64,000 nt of DNA from a virus, in the IMG/VR virus record IMGVR_UViG_3300042904_000419, positions 1-64,000 of that record; one strand, given 5' to 3'. The position numbers were made by a program, and so were the translations under genes. A model generated the notes under the pieces. That model was not told where the DNA came from. It did not search any database and was given only the letters and a program-made list of their open reading frames with translations. Below, piece by piece: positions 23,207-31,384 of this stretch. Numbering within the stretch: position 1 is the stretch's first letter; the number at the start of each line of letters is the position of its first letter.

Positions 23207-24771
23207 GGGGTCGCCACCCCTAGCCGCTGCTTCGCCAGCTCGAGATAATCCGCGTTGAGATCGATCCCGATGTAGCGCCGCCCGTGCCTGAGCGCGACGA
23301 CTCCTGTGGTGCCGCTGCCGTTGAAGATGTCCAGCACCGTCGCCGGCACCGGCTCGCCCGCGAACGCCGGGTGACAGTCGCAGGACGGCTTCCAGCCGGT
23401 GGTCACGTAGGACGCGCAAACCGCCGGGGAGCGCTTCTGATAGCCCTTCTCGGCCCGCTCCGCGTCCGCCCCAGTGTTGCTGCCGAAGCACGCCGCGTAT
23501 TCCGGCGTCGGCTCGCTCACGCGCTCCCACGGGGCGCCACAGAGCCCGCAGACCCCGTGCGCCGACGTGCTGCCGAGGATTGGCGTCTCGACCAGCTTCT
23601 CGGGGTAGGTGGCGAAGTGGCAACCGGCCACCGCCTGCGTCGGGATGGTCCAGATGGAGCGCCGGCGTCGGGTGTCGGAGCCGGAATGCAGGGTAGCCGC
23701 GGCTTGCTCCGCGCTGCATTCGTGATACTGCCCCGCCTTGCGACTCTTCCATTCGCCGCGCGGCCGGTGCTTGCTGGGGCGTGCGGAATCGGGTGCCGCT
23801 GGCTCCCGCACCGCCACGTCATCCCAGTAGTTCTGCGCCGTCGGCGTGAACATCCAGACGTACTCGTGATCCTTCGTCATCGGCCGGTCCGGCACGCTTT
23901 CCGGGAGCGGGTTGGGCTTGTGCCACAGGCAGTCCGCCCGCACATACCAGCCGTCCTCCTGCATCGCCACCGCGAGCCGCTGCGGCACCAGGCACAGGTC
24001 CTTCGGCTTGATCCGGTCCGCGCCGAAATCCACCGGCCGCCGCATCGCGTCCTCGCCGGTCGCCGCTCGCATCCGGGCGTGCTTCCGGGCATAGGCCCCG
24101 TCGGCATCCTGCACGGGTGCCACGTTGCCGGCCGGGGACGAGCAGTAGCTATCCGCGATGTTGATCCACAGCACGCCGTCCGGACGCAGCACCCGCCGCA
24201 CCTCTCGGAACACCTCCACCAGGTGGGCGATGAACAGGGAAACCGTCGGCTCGGAACCCAGCTCCCCGCGCCACGCATGGCAAAGCTGGCAGAACTGACC
24301 CGTGGAGGCGGTGAGCGCTTCCACGTTGGAGGCGGAGCCCCGGTTAGACGCCTGCTTCTCGGAAAGCGTGTCCAGGTCGCCCCAGCGCGAGCGGCGCGGC
24401 GGTTCGAGCCCTCCCCAGGCGTGGGCGCACTCCGGATCCCCGCCCCAGACCTGCGGAACCGTGCCGTACACCCGGAGGCCGAGGTAGGGCGGGCTGGTCA
24501 TCACGCAGTGGACGGAGCCGGCGGGGATGCTCCGCAGCGCCGCAATCACGTGGCCACGGAGCAGGGTCACCCGCTCGTCAGCGTAGGCCGTGACGACCAG
24601 CGGCGTTTCGGTCACCGCCACTGTGCTCTCCCACGCCCCGCCCACCGGGCACATCGCGTACGGCACGGGCGCATCTTTCCCGTTGACGCGCTCCACAAGC
24701 AGGCCGCCGTTCGGGAGCGCCTGCCCTTCCAGCAGCGCACCGTCCTGGCCACGGAGGGAAACGGTGCTCAC
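23203..24771 (-). CDS. SPPY-type DNA methyltransferase (N4-cytosine/N6-adenine)
   Basis: A 522-residue protein from GTG 24771, in the recurring GGAGGTGCG-GTGA junction. Motif IV is TSPPYLGLR near residue 93, and the AdoMet-binding motif comes last as DIFNGSGTTGVVALRHGRRYIGID near 490, giving the permuted beta-type order. SPPY favours N4-cytosine, but the class also includes N6-adenine enzymes. Between the motifs lies an insert with Cys pairs (CGLCGAPW and CQLCHAW) that probably binds zinc or DNA. It methylates phage or host DNA, probably to evade restriction. Confidence 0.85.
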   Translation of the reverse strand: MSTVSLRGQDGALLEGQALPNGGLLVERVNGKDAPVPYAMCPVGGAWESTVAVTETPLVVTAYADERVTLLRGHVIAALRSIPAGSVHCVMTSPPYLGLRVYGTVPQVWGGDPECAHAWGGLEPPRRSRWGDLDTLSEKQASNRGSASNVEALTASTGQFCQLCHAWRGELGSEPTVSLFIAHLVEVFREVRRVLRPDGVLWINIADSYCSSPAGNVAPVQDADGAYARKHARMRAATGEDAMRRPVDFGADRIKPKDLCLVPQRLAVAMQEDGWYVRADCLWHKPNPLPESVPDRPMTKDHEYVWMFTPTAQNYWDDVAVREPAAPDSARPSKHRPRGEWKSRKAGQYHECSAEQAAATLHSGSDTRRRRSIWTIPTQAVAGCHFATYPEKLVETPILGSTSAHGVCGLCGAPWERVSEPTPEYAACFGSNTGADAERAEKGYQKRSPAVCASYVTTGWKPSCDCHPAFAGEPVPATVLDIFNGSGTTGVVALRHGRRYIGIDLNADYLELAKQRLGVATP

Positions 24772-26315
24772 GCCGCACCTCCCGTGATCATCGTCCCCGC
24801 CAGCAGCCGGCCAGCGAGGACCTCGCAGAAGCGCGGATCCGGACCCAGCAGCGCTTCGACGGTCCGCGCGACTAGCGAGAGGGGGATGGAGGCGTCCGGC
24901 AGGGCGTTCCGCAGCCGCTCGGCCTCGGCGCGCAGCTCTTCCAGTTGCTTCTCCAGGTGGTCGTTATGGGCGGCGGTCAGGTCGCGGACCTCCCGCACCT
25001 CCGCCAGCTCGCACACGGGGCAGGTCTCCCGGTCCGTGCCGTAGACGTGGCCGTGCGGGCAGACCTGCGCCAAGGCCCCATCGGCAGGGTTGGGGGAGCG
25101 GGCGCCGCCGAGAGCCTGGCGGGCTTCGCGCCCACCGTCTCCGATCACTCGCTCCGTAGACGGGTCCTCGCAGGCCCAACTCGTCTCTTCCGCGTAGAAC
25201 TCCAGGGCGTGGTGGTAGCTATCCCGCTCCCGCCGCAGCTCATAGAGCGCCGTTTCCTGCGCGGTGGTCACGGCCTGGAGGCGGGCGACTTCGGCCTCCG
25301 CCTGCAGCGCCCGCGTGTGCTCCGTTTCCAGCGCCTCGCGGAGCCGGTCGGTGGTCACCTGCACTGTCGCGAGGCGTTCATCCCGGTCGGTAATGAGGCG
25401 CTGGACGGCGGCGACCAGCGTCAGTTCACTCGTAATGCCTGCCGCCGCCAGCAGATCCATCGTGCGAGCGGCGCCGAACTGGCATTGCTCTACAAAGCGC
25501 TGGAAGGTGTCCCGCTCCGCCTCCGCCGCCTTCGCCCGCGCCGCCGCCGCTTCCATCTGCGTGCGGCAGAACAGCGCCTCCGCCTCCAGTTCCGTAATCC
25601 GCCGCTGCTCCTCGGTGCGCTCCGGGGCGGAGGCCGCCAACTCGCGCTCGATCTGGTTGCAGGTGTCGCACCAGACGCCCCCCACGACCCGCGGGCGCTC
25701 ACCGCACTGCTCACAGGGGAGCGAAGCCAGGTCGTTGACCGCGCGCCGCTGCGTTGGCTCATCCTGCTCTGCCGCCTGCCGCTCTTTCCGCAGCTTGTAG
25801 AAGGCCGTCTCCACAGCGCTTACCGAGCATCCCGTTGCCTTCGCGACCTTGCGCTTCCAGGCATCGCTACAAGCGGCGCGGACATCGATCCCGTCCGCCA
25901 CCACCCAGGCCACCACTTCCTCGCGTACCGTCGGCTTCGTTGCGCTCATCGTCTTCTCCGTAATCTGCGTCTCCCGCACCGGGGCCGGGCGCCGCTCCTG
26001 GCTGCCGCGGGCCTCGCGCTGCAGGGCGGCCAGGTGTTCGTCGATCGTCTCGGCGGAGAGCGGCCGCACCTCCGCGCACAACTCTCGCGCGAGCTTCCAG
26101 CGACTTACCGGCGTCAGGGTGCTCAGGTCCACGCCGCGCTGCCCCACCGCCTGCCGCACCCGTTCCCGCGGCTTGCCGAGCGCCTGCAGCTCCCGCACGT
26201 CCAGGCCGGGGGCGGGGATCACGGCGGCCCGGGGTCCAGAGTGCCACCAGGCCCGCTCCCGGGCCCGCTGGACGCCACGGGAGGCCTCGGCGGAGGCCAC
26301 GGTCTCGTATTTCAC
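24768..26315 (-). CDS. Large coiled-coil protein with zinc-binding cysteines
   Basis: A 515-residue protein from GTG 26315. After a basic N-terminus, residues 140-190 hold an HTH-like segment (VREEVVAWVVADGIDVRAACSDAWKRKVAKATGCSVSAVETAFYKL). Then CEQCGERPRVVGGVWCDTC is a zinc ribbon (C-x2-C-x11-C-x2-C). Residues about 230-370 form a long coiled coil with several breaks. A second ribbon (CPHGHVYGTDRETCPVC) is near 420. It could be a DNA-binding structural protein. A GTGA overlap joins it to the gene at 26312. Confidence 0.6.
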   Translation of the reverse strand: MKYETVASAEASRGVQRARERAWWHSGPRAAVIPAPGLDVRELQALGKPRERVRQAVGQRGVDLSTLTPVSRWKLARELCAEVRPLSAETIDEHLAALQREARGSQERRPAPVRETQITEKTMSATKPTVREEVVAWVVADGIDVRAACSDAWKRKVAKATGCSVSAVETAFYKLRKERQAAEQDEPTQRRAVNDLASLPCEQCGERPRVVGGVWCDTCNQIERELAASAPERTEEQRRITELEAEALFCRTQMEAAAARAKAAEAERDTFQRFVEQCQFGAARTMDLLAAAGITSELTLVAAVQRLITDRDERLATVQVTTDRLREALETEHTRALQAEAEVARLQAVTTAQETALYELRRERDSYHHALEFYAEETSWACEDPSTERVIGDGGREARQALGGARSPNPADGALAQVCPHGHVYGTDRETCPVCELAEVREVRDLTAAHNDHLEKQLEELRAEAERLRNALPDASIPLSLVARTVEALLGPDPRFCEVLAGRLLAGTMITGGAA

Positions 26316-26644
26316 GGGGAGACCCCATCCCGCACGGCCGCGAGCACCTGCGCCGCGGTCCACGGCCAGCGCCCGAGGACGCGCGCTACGGTCGTGACCT
26401 GCTGCTCGGTCACGTCCAACTCCCCCGCCAGTGTCTTCCAGAGCCGCAACCCGGCGGTGGTCGGCGGTACCGGGCCGTCCGGGTGGAGCGCCTCACAGCA
26501 GCGCGTCACCGCCTCCTCGATGCGGGCGCGGATCCGGGCCTTGCTCTCCACGTGCGCCTCGTGGCGGCTGCCCGCGCGCGCCGCGCTCTGCTTGATGCCG
26601 CGGGAGGCGTGGTGGCGGCGATCGGTGGTGGTAGCGAGGCTCAC
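26312..26644 (-). CDS. Helical DNA-binding-like protein
   Basis: A 110-residue protein from GTG 26644 (GTGA overlap with the upstream stop). A basic tail (DRRHHASRGIKQSAARAGSRHEAHVESKARIRARI) is followed by EEAVTRCCEALHP and LWKTLAGELDVTEQQVTTVARVLGRW, which looks like a helix-turn-helix. It may bind DNA; no family is recognised. It lies between a coiled-coil gene and an ASCH-like gene. Confidence 0.5.
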   Translation of the reverse strand: MSLATTTDRRHHASRGIKQSAARAGSRHEAHVESKARIRARIEEAVTRCCEALHPDGPVPPTTAGLRLWKTLAGELDVTEQQVTTVARVLGRWPWTAAQVLAAVRDGVSP

Positions 26645-27387
26645 GGGGTCGCCTCGACTTTCCGAAACTCCACCACCCAGAGCCAGGGGTTGGCGTTCCA
26701 GGAGCCGGGCTCGTGGATGCTCTCCCAAAGCGCGCGGAACGCCTTGCGGGGGTCCTTCGGCATGCATTGCCAGGCGCACCACAGCGGGTGCTTATCGTTG
26801 GGCAGGTCCTCGGCTGGGTCGCACGCCCAGTACTTGAGTAGCCGGCCGTCCTTCGTGAAGGATCGGATGCCTTCCGCCAGCGCGTCCGCCTCGCTGATCT
26901 CCTGGAGCCGCTCCACTCGCACACTAACGACTTCCAGCGTGGTCCGGCTGCAGGAGCGATACATGAACCGGCCGCCCAGCGGGCGCGTCAGGTCCGTGGA
27001 GCGTCCCGCGAGCTTCCGCACGTTGTCCGGGGTCAGGAGCACCTCGCGCTCCTCGCCGTCCGCCAGGTAGCGACAGGTCGCCGGGAGCCCGGACTTGGCC
27101 CGCGAGGCAGCGCACACCGTAGCCGTGTCGATCCCGCTTAGCGCGTAGCTTTCCTGCACCCACAGGCGGGTGCCGACCGGGTAGGGGCAGGGGATCGGTT
27201 TCGCGCGTATGATCCCGCTCCCCGGCTCACTTTCCGGGCCGGGGTAGTGCCCATGCCAGCCGGCGCCAACACGGAGCACCGCGGGGACGTCGGACGGGAG
27301 CTTGGCCAATCGCCGCGTCTGTGTCTTCCGACCGGCGCGGACGGCTGCTACCATCGCGGCCGTAAAGAGGATCGGTTTCTCGCTCAC
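26641..27387 (-). CDS. Phage ASCH-like protein (KPILF...GRKTQTRR family)
   Basis: A 248-residue protein. The start is GTG 27387, inside the recurring junction GGAGGTGCGCT-GTGA. The opening VSEKPILFTAAMVAAVRAGRKTQTRR is the hallmark of a large phage family with an ASCH-like, RNA-binding fold. Later GTRLWVQESYAL and WCAWQCMPKDPRKAFRALWESIHE fit the rest of the family. It is found in many temperate phages next to HD and Gp37/Gp68 genes, as here. The biochemical role is unknown. Confidence 0.75.
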   Translation of the reverse strand: MSEKPILFTAAMVAAVRAGRKTQTRRLAKLPSDVPAVLRVGAGWHGHYPGPESEPGSGIIRAKPIPCPYPVGTRLWVQESYALSGIDTATVCAASRAKSGLPATCRYLADGEEREVLLTPDNVRKLAGRSTDLTRPLGGRFMYRSCSRTTLEVVSVRVERLQEISEADALAEGIRSFTKDGRLLKYWACDPAEDLPNDKHPLWCAWQCMPKDPRKAFRALWESIHEPGSWNANPWLWVVEFRKVEATP

Positions 27388-28020
27388 AGCGCACCTCCGG
27401 TCAACTCGGCGAACATCCCCAGGAAGCGCCGTTCGGCCTTCTGCCAGCCCCACGGCTCAATCCGCATCCGGTGCGGCTCGATCCCCTGCAAGCTGTCCCA
27501 GCGCTCGATGCAGGGCGCGCCCAGCAGGTCGCGCGCCTCGGTGCAGAGCAGGATTTCATCTGCCGCCCGCACCAGGTCCGGCAACACCACCAGCCCGCCC
27601 CGCATCTCGTAGGGCAAGTCAAAGCGAAGGCAGGTCGCTGCCATCACCCGAGACTCAGCCTTCGCGTAGACCGGTCCCAGGTGCCGCTTCACCGGCCGGG
27701 GAATGTCTTTGAGGCCCAGGCCCTCCGGCGTGTCGTGGAGGAGCGCCCAGAGGCAGAGGATACGCTCCGCCCCCCCAGCTCTCCAGCAACTCCGCGGCGT
27801 GGACGGAATGCTGCCCGACCGAGTAGAAGCCGCCCTGACCCCCGAAGCGCGTCTCGCACGAAAGGCCGCGCGCAATAGCCTCGATGTGGATCTCTTCGGG
27901 GCGAGGGTCCAGCGGCCAGAACGGACCGGAGACGGTATGGATCCAGTCGCCGATGCGGGGGTCGGTGGAGGGGTTCGGCGCCTGCGCTACGCCGAGAAGG
28001 GATCGGCTTCCTGCTCTCAC
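27384..28020 (-). pseudogene. HD-domain hydrolase, interrupted by a frameshift in a G7 run
   Basis: From GTG 28020, the frame reads VRAGSRSLLGVAQAPNPST...WIHTVSGPFWPLDPRPEEIHIEAIARGLSCETRFGGQGGFYSVGQHSVHAAELL. That is the N-terminus of a phage HD phosphohydrolase (first His in YSVxQHS). After the poly-G tract (27770-27776 on the plus strand as C7) the continuation GAERILCLWALLHDTPEGLGLKDIP, with the HD pair, lies in another frame. Removing one G merges both parts into a protein of about 211 residues that matches the family length. Members act on nucleotides. Function is lost if the frameshift is real. Confidence 0.75.
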
Positions 28021-29108
28021 AGCGCACCTCCCGGCATCGCGTCGTGCGTGCGGCCGTCGAGGAGCCGGCCGGCGGCTTTCTTGCCGACGCGATACATCAC
28101 CGCCTCGCGGTCTCCGTATCCGTCGTCATCGTGTCCATTCCAGGGAGTAGTCAACGGGGACCACTTCCCGCCTTGGGTGACGGTGCCCCAAGGAGTGCCG
28201 CCGAACTCCGGATTGACCGGCACCCGCCACCCGTCGCCGTCGGGTGTGCGCTCGGCGTGAAAGGGGCGGCGGGCCGTGGCGTGGGAGCACGGCACATGCT
28301 CTCCCCACTGCTTGAAGAAGAACGGCACGCCGGACTGAGCGCATTCATCCCGAAGTGCTCGGAACCAATCCGGGTGGCTCGGCCGGGCGCCGGGGCCACT
28401 CTCGCCGCCGCAGATTACCCAGGAGAGTCCGTCCAGCGCCTTCCGTCGCCCGTGGCCCGAAGAAAGCTCACTGGCGATATCGCTCCGCAGGCCCAAAGCC
28501 TCGCACGCCTGCTTGCGGCCCTCCCACACGGGGCCGGACAGTTCCACCGGGCCAAGAAGTGGCTCCATCGAGAGAAAGCGCACCGGAATATCCGCGGGTA
28601 CCGCGAGCAGGGCCGGAACACGCTTGTTCGCCCATTCCTGGTTCTCGGCGGTCGTGCCGAGCCAGACATTTGCCGGCCAACCGCCGGGCTTTAGCCACGC
28701 CTCCGGCACCATCCCCCGCACGTTCTCCGGCCGCTTGGTGAGCAGTAGCCAATCCAGGTGCGGGGTCGCCTCGATCAGCGCCCAGAGCTTCGGGCGCTCC
28801 GCATCCCAGGTCGGATGCTCCTCGAAGACGTCGGCCATGCTGGCGCAGAACACTTTCCGGCGGATGCCCGCCTTCTCGGCCTGCGCGTTCCACTTCCGGG
28901 GCTCGTTCCAGTGCTTCTCGCCGAACGTGCGCCGCTCGGCCTTCGGTCCCCACTGCACACCGTAGCGGTTCGCCCAGGTGGCCGCGTAGCAGTGCGTGCA
29001 CGCGGGGCTGATCTTGGTGCAACCCCAAAGCGGATTGAACGTGTAGCCAGGCAGCACGGAGCCATCCAATAGGCGGGTAGCGGTCCACTCGATAGTCGTT
29101 TCAGCCAT
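28017..29108 (-). CDS. Phage Gp37/Gp68 family protein (DUF5131, radical-SAM-like)
   Basis: A 363-residue protein. It begins METTIEWT-like (MAETTIEWTATRLLDGS) then TFNPLWGCTKISPACTHCYAATWANR, with three cysteines in GC-x6-C-x2-C, the pattern of the DUF5131 / Gp37-Gp68 family. It continues VFCASMADVFEEHPTWDAERPKLW, LLLTKRPENVRGM, VWLGTTAENQEWANKRVPALLAVPADIPVRFLSMEPLLGPVEL and VICGGESGPGARPSHPDWFRALRDEC, all family motifs. These are predicted metal-cluster enzymes of unknown chemistry common in phage early operons. Confidence 0.9.
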   Translation of the reverse strand: MAETTIEWTATRLLDGSVLPGYTFNPLWGCTKISPACTHCYAATWANRYGVQWGPKAERRTFGEKHWNEPRKWNAQAEKAGIRRKVFCASMADVFEEHPTWDAERPKLWALIEATPHLDWLLLTKRPENVRGMVPEAWLKPGGWPANVWLGTTAENQEWANKRVPALLAVPADIPVRFLSMEPLLGPVELSGPVWEGRKQACEALGLRSDIASELSSGHGRRKALDGLSWVICGGESGPGARPSHPDWFRALRDECAQSGVPFFFKQWGEHVPCSHATARRPFHAERTPDGDGWRVPVNPEFGGTPWGTVTQGGKWSPLTTPWNGHDDDGYGDREAVMYRVGKKAAGRLLDGRTHDAMPGGAL

Positions 29109-29464
29109 CAGCGGGACCCTCCGGCGGTCGGGAGCGGCTGCCCGGCGAGGCGGTCCAAACCCCCATCATCAACCATTAGCTCGGAGAGGGGCGCGTCCCG
29201 GTGTGCGGCCCACGGATCGCCCATGTAGGGCAGTACCGTAAGCGCGTAAGCCGGAGCATCCGCAGCGTGCGCCTCAATCCGGGCGCACGCATCTTCAACA
29301 GTGGCGTGCGGGCCGTCTACCAGGCGCAGGTGAAAGAACGGCACGAACGCAGCGGTGTTGAACCGCACCCGGTGCGACTCGACGTAGCGGTAAAGCGCGA
29401 AGCCCTCGCCAGGCTTCAGGGTGGACGGACTCGCGTCCGCGGGTGCTACAGTAGTAGCGGTCAT
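29108..29464 (-). CDS. Phage hypothetical protein
   Basis: A 118-residue protein from ATG 29464 (GGAGGG 9 bases upstream). A GTG at 29569 gives a longer form with a Ser/Pro/Thr-rich lead that is less certain. Core sequence: GEGFALYRYVESHRVRFNTAAFVPFFHLRLVDGPHATVEDACARIEAHAADAPAYALTVLPYMGDPW, a mix of strands and helices like small beta-alpha domains. Its stop overlaps the Gp37/Gp68 gene start. No family recognised. Confidence 0.6.
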   Translation of the reverse strand: MTATTVAPADASPSTLKPGEGFALYRYVESHRVRFNTAAFVPFFHLRLVDGPHATVEDACARIEAHAADAPAYALTVLPYMGDPWAAHRDAPLSELMVDDGGLDRLAGQPLPTAGGSR

Positions 29465-29640
29465 GGTTCGGCGCCCTCCTACGGCGTCGACTGTGGTCGG
29501 GCTCGGACTGGCATTGGCGTGCTGGTCCGGGCCATTTTTTGTGGCTATTTCGGGTGATTGATAGGACACCGTTCAGGCTCCCGAGTTGCAAGAAAGATCA
29601 CTCTTAAGTTGGCTGTCTGCGAGGCAAAAAGAAGCGCGGG
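29465..29640. other. Gap without a clear gene between the 29108 and 29641 genes
   Basis: 176 bases. The leftward strand holds an in-frame N-terminal extension of the gene at 29464 (GTG 29569). A 7-base inverted repeat (GCGAGGC / GCCTCGC) near 29618-29650 with a T-run inside could be a weak hairpin. Base composition is more A/T-rich than its neighbours, which suggests regulatory rather than coding sequence. Confidence 0.4.
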
Positions 29641-30234
29641 TCAGGGCCTCGCCCCCTGTTCCCGGGCGGTGACCGCCACGGCCAGCGCCGCCCACATGTC
29701 CTTCGTAACGTGCAGGAGTGGGCCCGGCGCGCCCACTTTCCCGGCCCCGCCGCAGGTCCCACAACTCACCCGCGCGCCGCCGCGGACACTGCCGGCTACG
29801 TCGCCCTTCCCCCGGCACGCCGCGCATGTCTGCGGCTTCGCCAGCGCCACGCCGTCGCCGCCCCAGCGGTCGATCAGCGCTTGCCGCACGTGCGGGTCCC
29901 CGGCCTTCGGGTTGTCGGTCACGTGGGTGACACAGGTCTTCCGCGGGAGCAGCAGCGCCTCGGGGCCGTCGCCCCGCTGCCAGGCTTCGGCGTAGCGACC
30001 GACCCACAGCGCCGTGTACATCACCTCGGAGCCGACCGCCTGCCCGTAGCTCCCGGCCAGCATCTCGATCGCGCACACCTGGGCCGCGAAGTGGTCCTGC
30101 CGCAGCAGGTGGAGGAGGTCATGGTTCGGGAGCTTCCCACACTCCACGGTGCGGCCCTCCAGCACGCACCAGGCGGAGAGGGTGGGGCCGGGGTCGATCG
30201 CGAGGAGGCGCGGGGTATCGTTTGCTTGACTCAT
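29641..30234 (-). CDS. RuvC-like Holliday junction resolvase with zinc insert
   Basis: A 197-residue protein beginning MSQANDTPRLLAIDPGPTLSAWCVL, the first catalytic-Asp strand of the RNase H/RuvC fold. AAQVCAIEMLAGSYGQAVGSEV supplies the Glu, and TKDMWAALAVAV is the last helix with an Asp. Residues 138-165 insert a DnaJ-type cysteine knuckle (CAACRGKGDVAG...CGTCGGAGK) that is not usual in RuvC but occurs in phage relatives. It resolves four-way junctions formed during phage recombination. Close to Bet and DnaB genes. Confidence 0.75.
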   Translation of the reverse strand: MSQANDTPRLLAIDPGPTLSAWCVLEGRTVECGKLPNHDLLHLLRQDHFAAQVCAIEMLAGSYGQAVGSEVMYTALWVGRYAEAWQRGDGPEALLLPRKTCVTHVTDNPKAGDPHVRQALIDRWGGDGVALAKPQTCAACRGKGDVAGSVRGGARVSCGTCGGAGKVGAPGPLLHVTKDMWAALAVAVTAREQGARP

Positions 30235-30677
30235 GCCTCGCCTCCCAGGATCAACTGCCGCAGCTCCGCCTTGTCCCGCTGCGCCGGCGTAGGCTCGGCC
30301 GGGGCTTCCGGATCCGGCGCCACTACGTCGTCAGCCTCAACCGCCCGCAGATCCAGGAACAGCGCGGACATTACCGCGCCCGCAATCCGGGCCTGAAGCT
30401 TCTCCATCACCTCGCCGGCCGTGCTGACCATCGTGACCCGCATCCCGCCGTCTTCGACCGACTCCACGTCCAGCCGGAACGCGCTGCGCTGAGTCGTCTC
30501 CGCCAGGCTCCGCAGCATCATCCGCAGCCCGCGGGCATTCGCCTCTGCCGCCGAGCGCTGCCGCTGCGCTTCGATCAGGTTCCGCTGGAGGGTCGCCACC
30601 TCCGCCTCGCGGGCTTGCAGCTCGGCAAACGTCTGCTCGAACAGCGCCCGCTCATCCGGGGTCAGGGGCTCGCTCAT
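30231..30677 (-). CDS. Coiled-coil hypothetical protein
   Basis: A 148-residue protein from ATG 30677 (ATGA overlap with the upstream stop). Residues 6-70 form a coiled coil (DERALFEQTFAELQAREAEVATLQRNLIEAQRQRSAAEANARGL). The rest is mixed strands (FRLDVESVEDGGMRVTMVSTAG) and an acidic helical tail (TPAQRDKAELRQLILGGEA). No family seen; it probably oligomerises. Confidence 0.55.
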   Translation of the reverse strand: MSEPLTPDERALFEQTFAELQAREAEVATLQRNLIEAQRQRSAAEANARGLRMMLRSLAETTQRSAFRLDVESVEDGGMRVTMVSTAGEVMEKLQARIAGAVMSALFLDLRAVEADDVVAPDPEAPAEPTPAQRDKAELRQLILGGEA

Positions 30678-31078
30678 GGCGTCACCGCCTGCGCTAGTGG
30701 CTCCCGATGCAGCAGCCCAAAGCACCACACCCAACTCCCGCCGTCCACATAAAGGCGCGGAAAATGCCAGATGTTCTGCCCCTCGCGCTTCAGGTAACGG
30801 ACCTGTTCCAAAGGCAAGCCGGGCATCTCCACCTCGCTCTCAATGCCCTCCCCCCTCACCAGGAAGCCGAAGCGCCCGTCTGCATCCAGGTCGGGCCGAC
30901 GCTCCCACGTAAGCGGCGAAGTGGCCCGATAGGCGCGGTCGCCGGGGTAATGGCCCGCCAGCTCGTCATGGATCGCCTGGTCGGCGCAGTCCGCGCAGAA
31001 CTGCGCGATGTTGGCCACCGCATGCGCTTCGGTCGCGTCCGCCACTGGGCCGCTGCCCGGATTGATGCAAATCACCAT
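30674..31078 (-). CDS. Hypothetical protein with cysteine pair
   Basis: A 134-residue protein starting at ATG 31078 or the adjacent GTG 31075, both next to a GGGGGAG run. It begins MVICINPGSGPVADATEAHAVANIAQFCADCADQAIHDELAGHYPGDRAYR, with a Cys-x2-Cys, then strands, and ends with LPLEQVRYLKREGQNIWHFPRLYVDGGSWVWCFGLLH. Small phage proteins with this opening are common and unassigned. It sits upstream of RuvC-like genes. Confidence 0.55.
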   Translation of the reverse strand: MVICINPGSGPVADATEAHAVANIAQFCADCADQAIHDELAGHYPGDRAYRATSPLTWERRPDLDADGRFGFLVRGEGIESEVEMPGLPLEQVRYLKREGQNIWHFPRLYVDGGSWVWCFGLLHREPLAQAVTP

Positions 31079-31113
31079 CCCTCCCCCTTTCCGGGCGCCT
31101 CGCGCCCCGTCGT

Positions 31114-31335
31114 CTATCCCAGCTCCAGCGTGGGCACCGGATCCCGCGCCACCAGCCCGCGATGCTCCGGCCCGGCCACCTGGCGGCCGCTCGCCGTATA
31201 CAGCCGCACGTGTCGCCGCTGTGGGTGCGCCCGGAAGCCTTCCCAGTACCCGCGCGCCGCCTGCCGGTTCGGCTGCTCCGTCCAGCACTGCCGCCGGACG
31301 TGTCCCACCCACCACTCCAGGCGATAGCGAGGCAT
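31114..31335 (-). CDS. Small basic protein
   Basis: A 73-residue Arg/Trp-rich protein from ATG 31335: MPRYRLEWWVGHVRRQCWTEQPNRQAARGYWEGFRAHPQRRHVRLYTASGRQVAG. It has four strands and no cysteine pairs, and may bind nucleic acid. It lies 49 bases after the DnaB stop and precedes the hypothetical gene at 30674. Confidence 0.5.
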   Translation of the reverse strand: MPRYRLEWWVGHVRRQCWTEQPNRQAARGYWEGFRAHPQRRHVRLYTASGRQVAGPEHRGLVARDPVPTLELG

Positions 31336-31384
31336 CAGAACTCCCTCGCCGTCGGCATCGTGATGATGGCGATAGGGGCCAGCA

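Noticed and set aside
24945-26837. Long plus-strand open frame (630 codons) across the coiled-coil gene
   Set aside because: It is the antisense shadow of the leftward gene at 24768-26315. It has a random-looking Arg/Pro/Leu composition and no fit to the neighbouring junctions.
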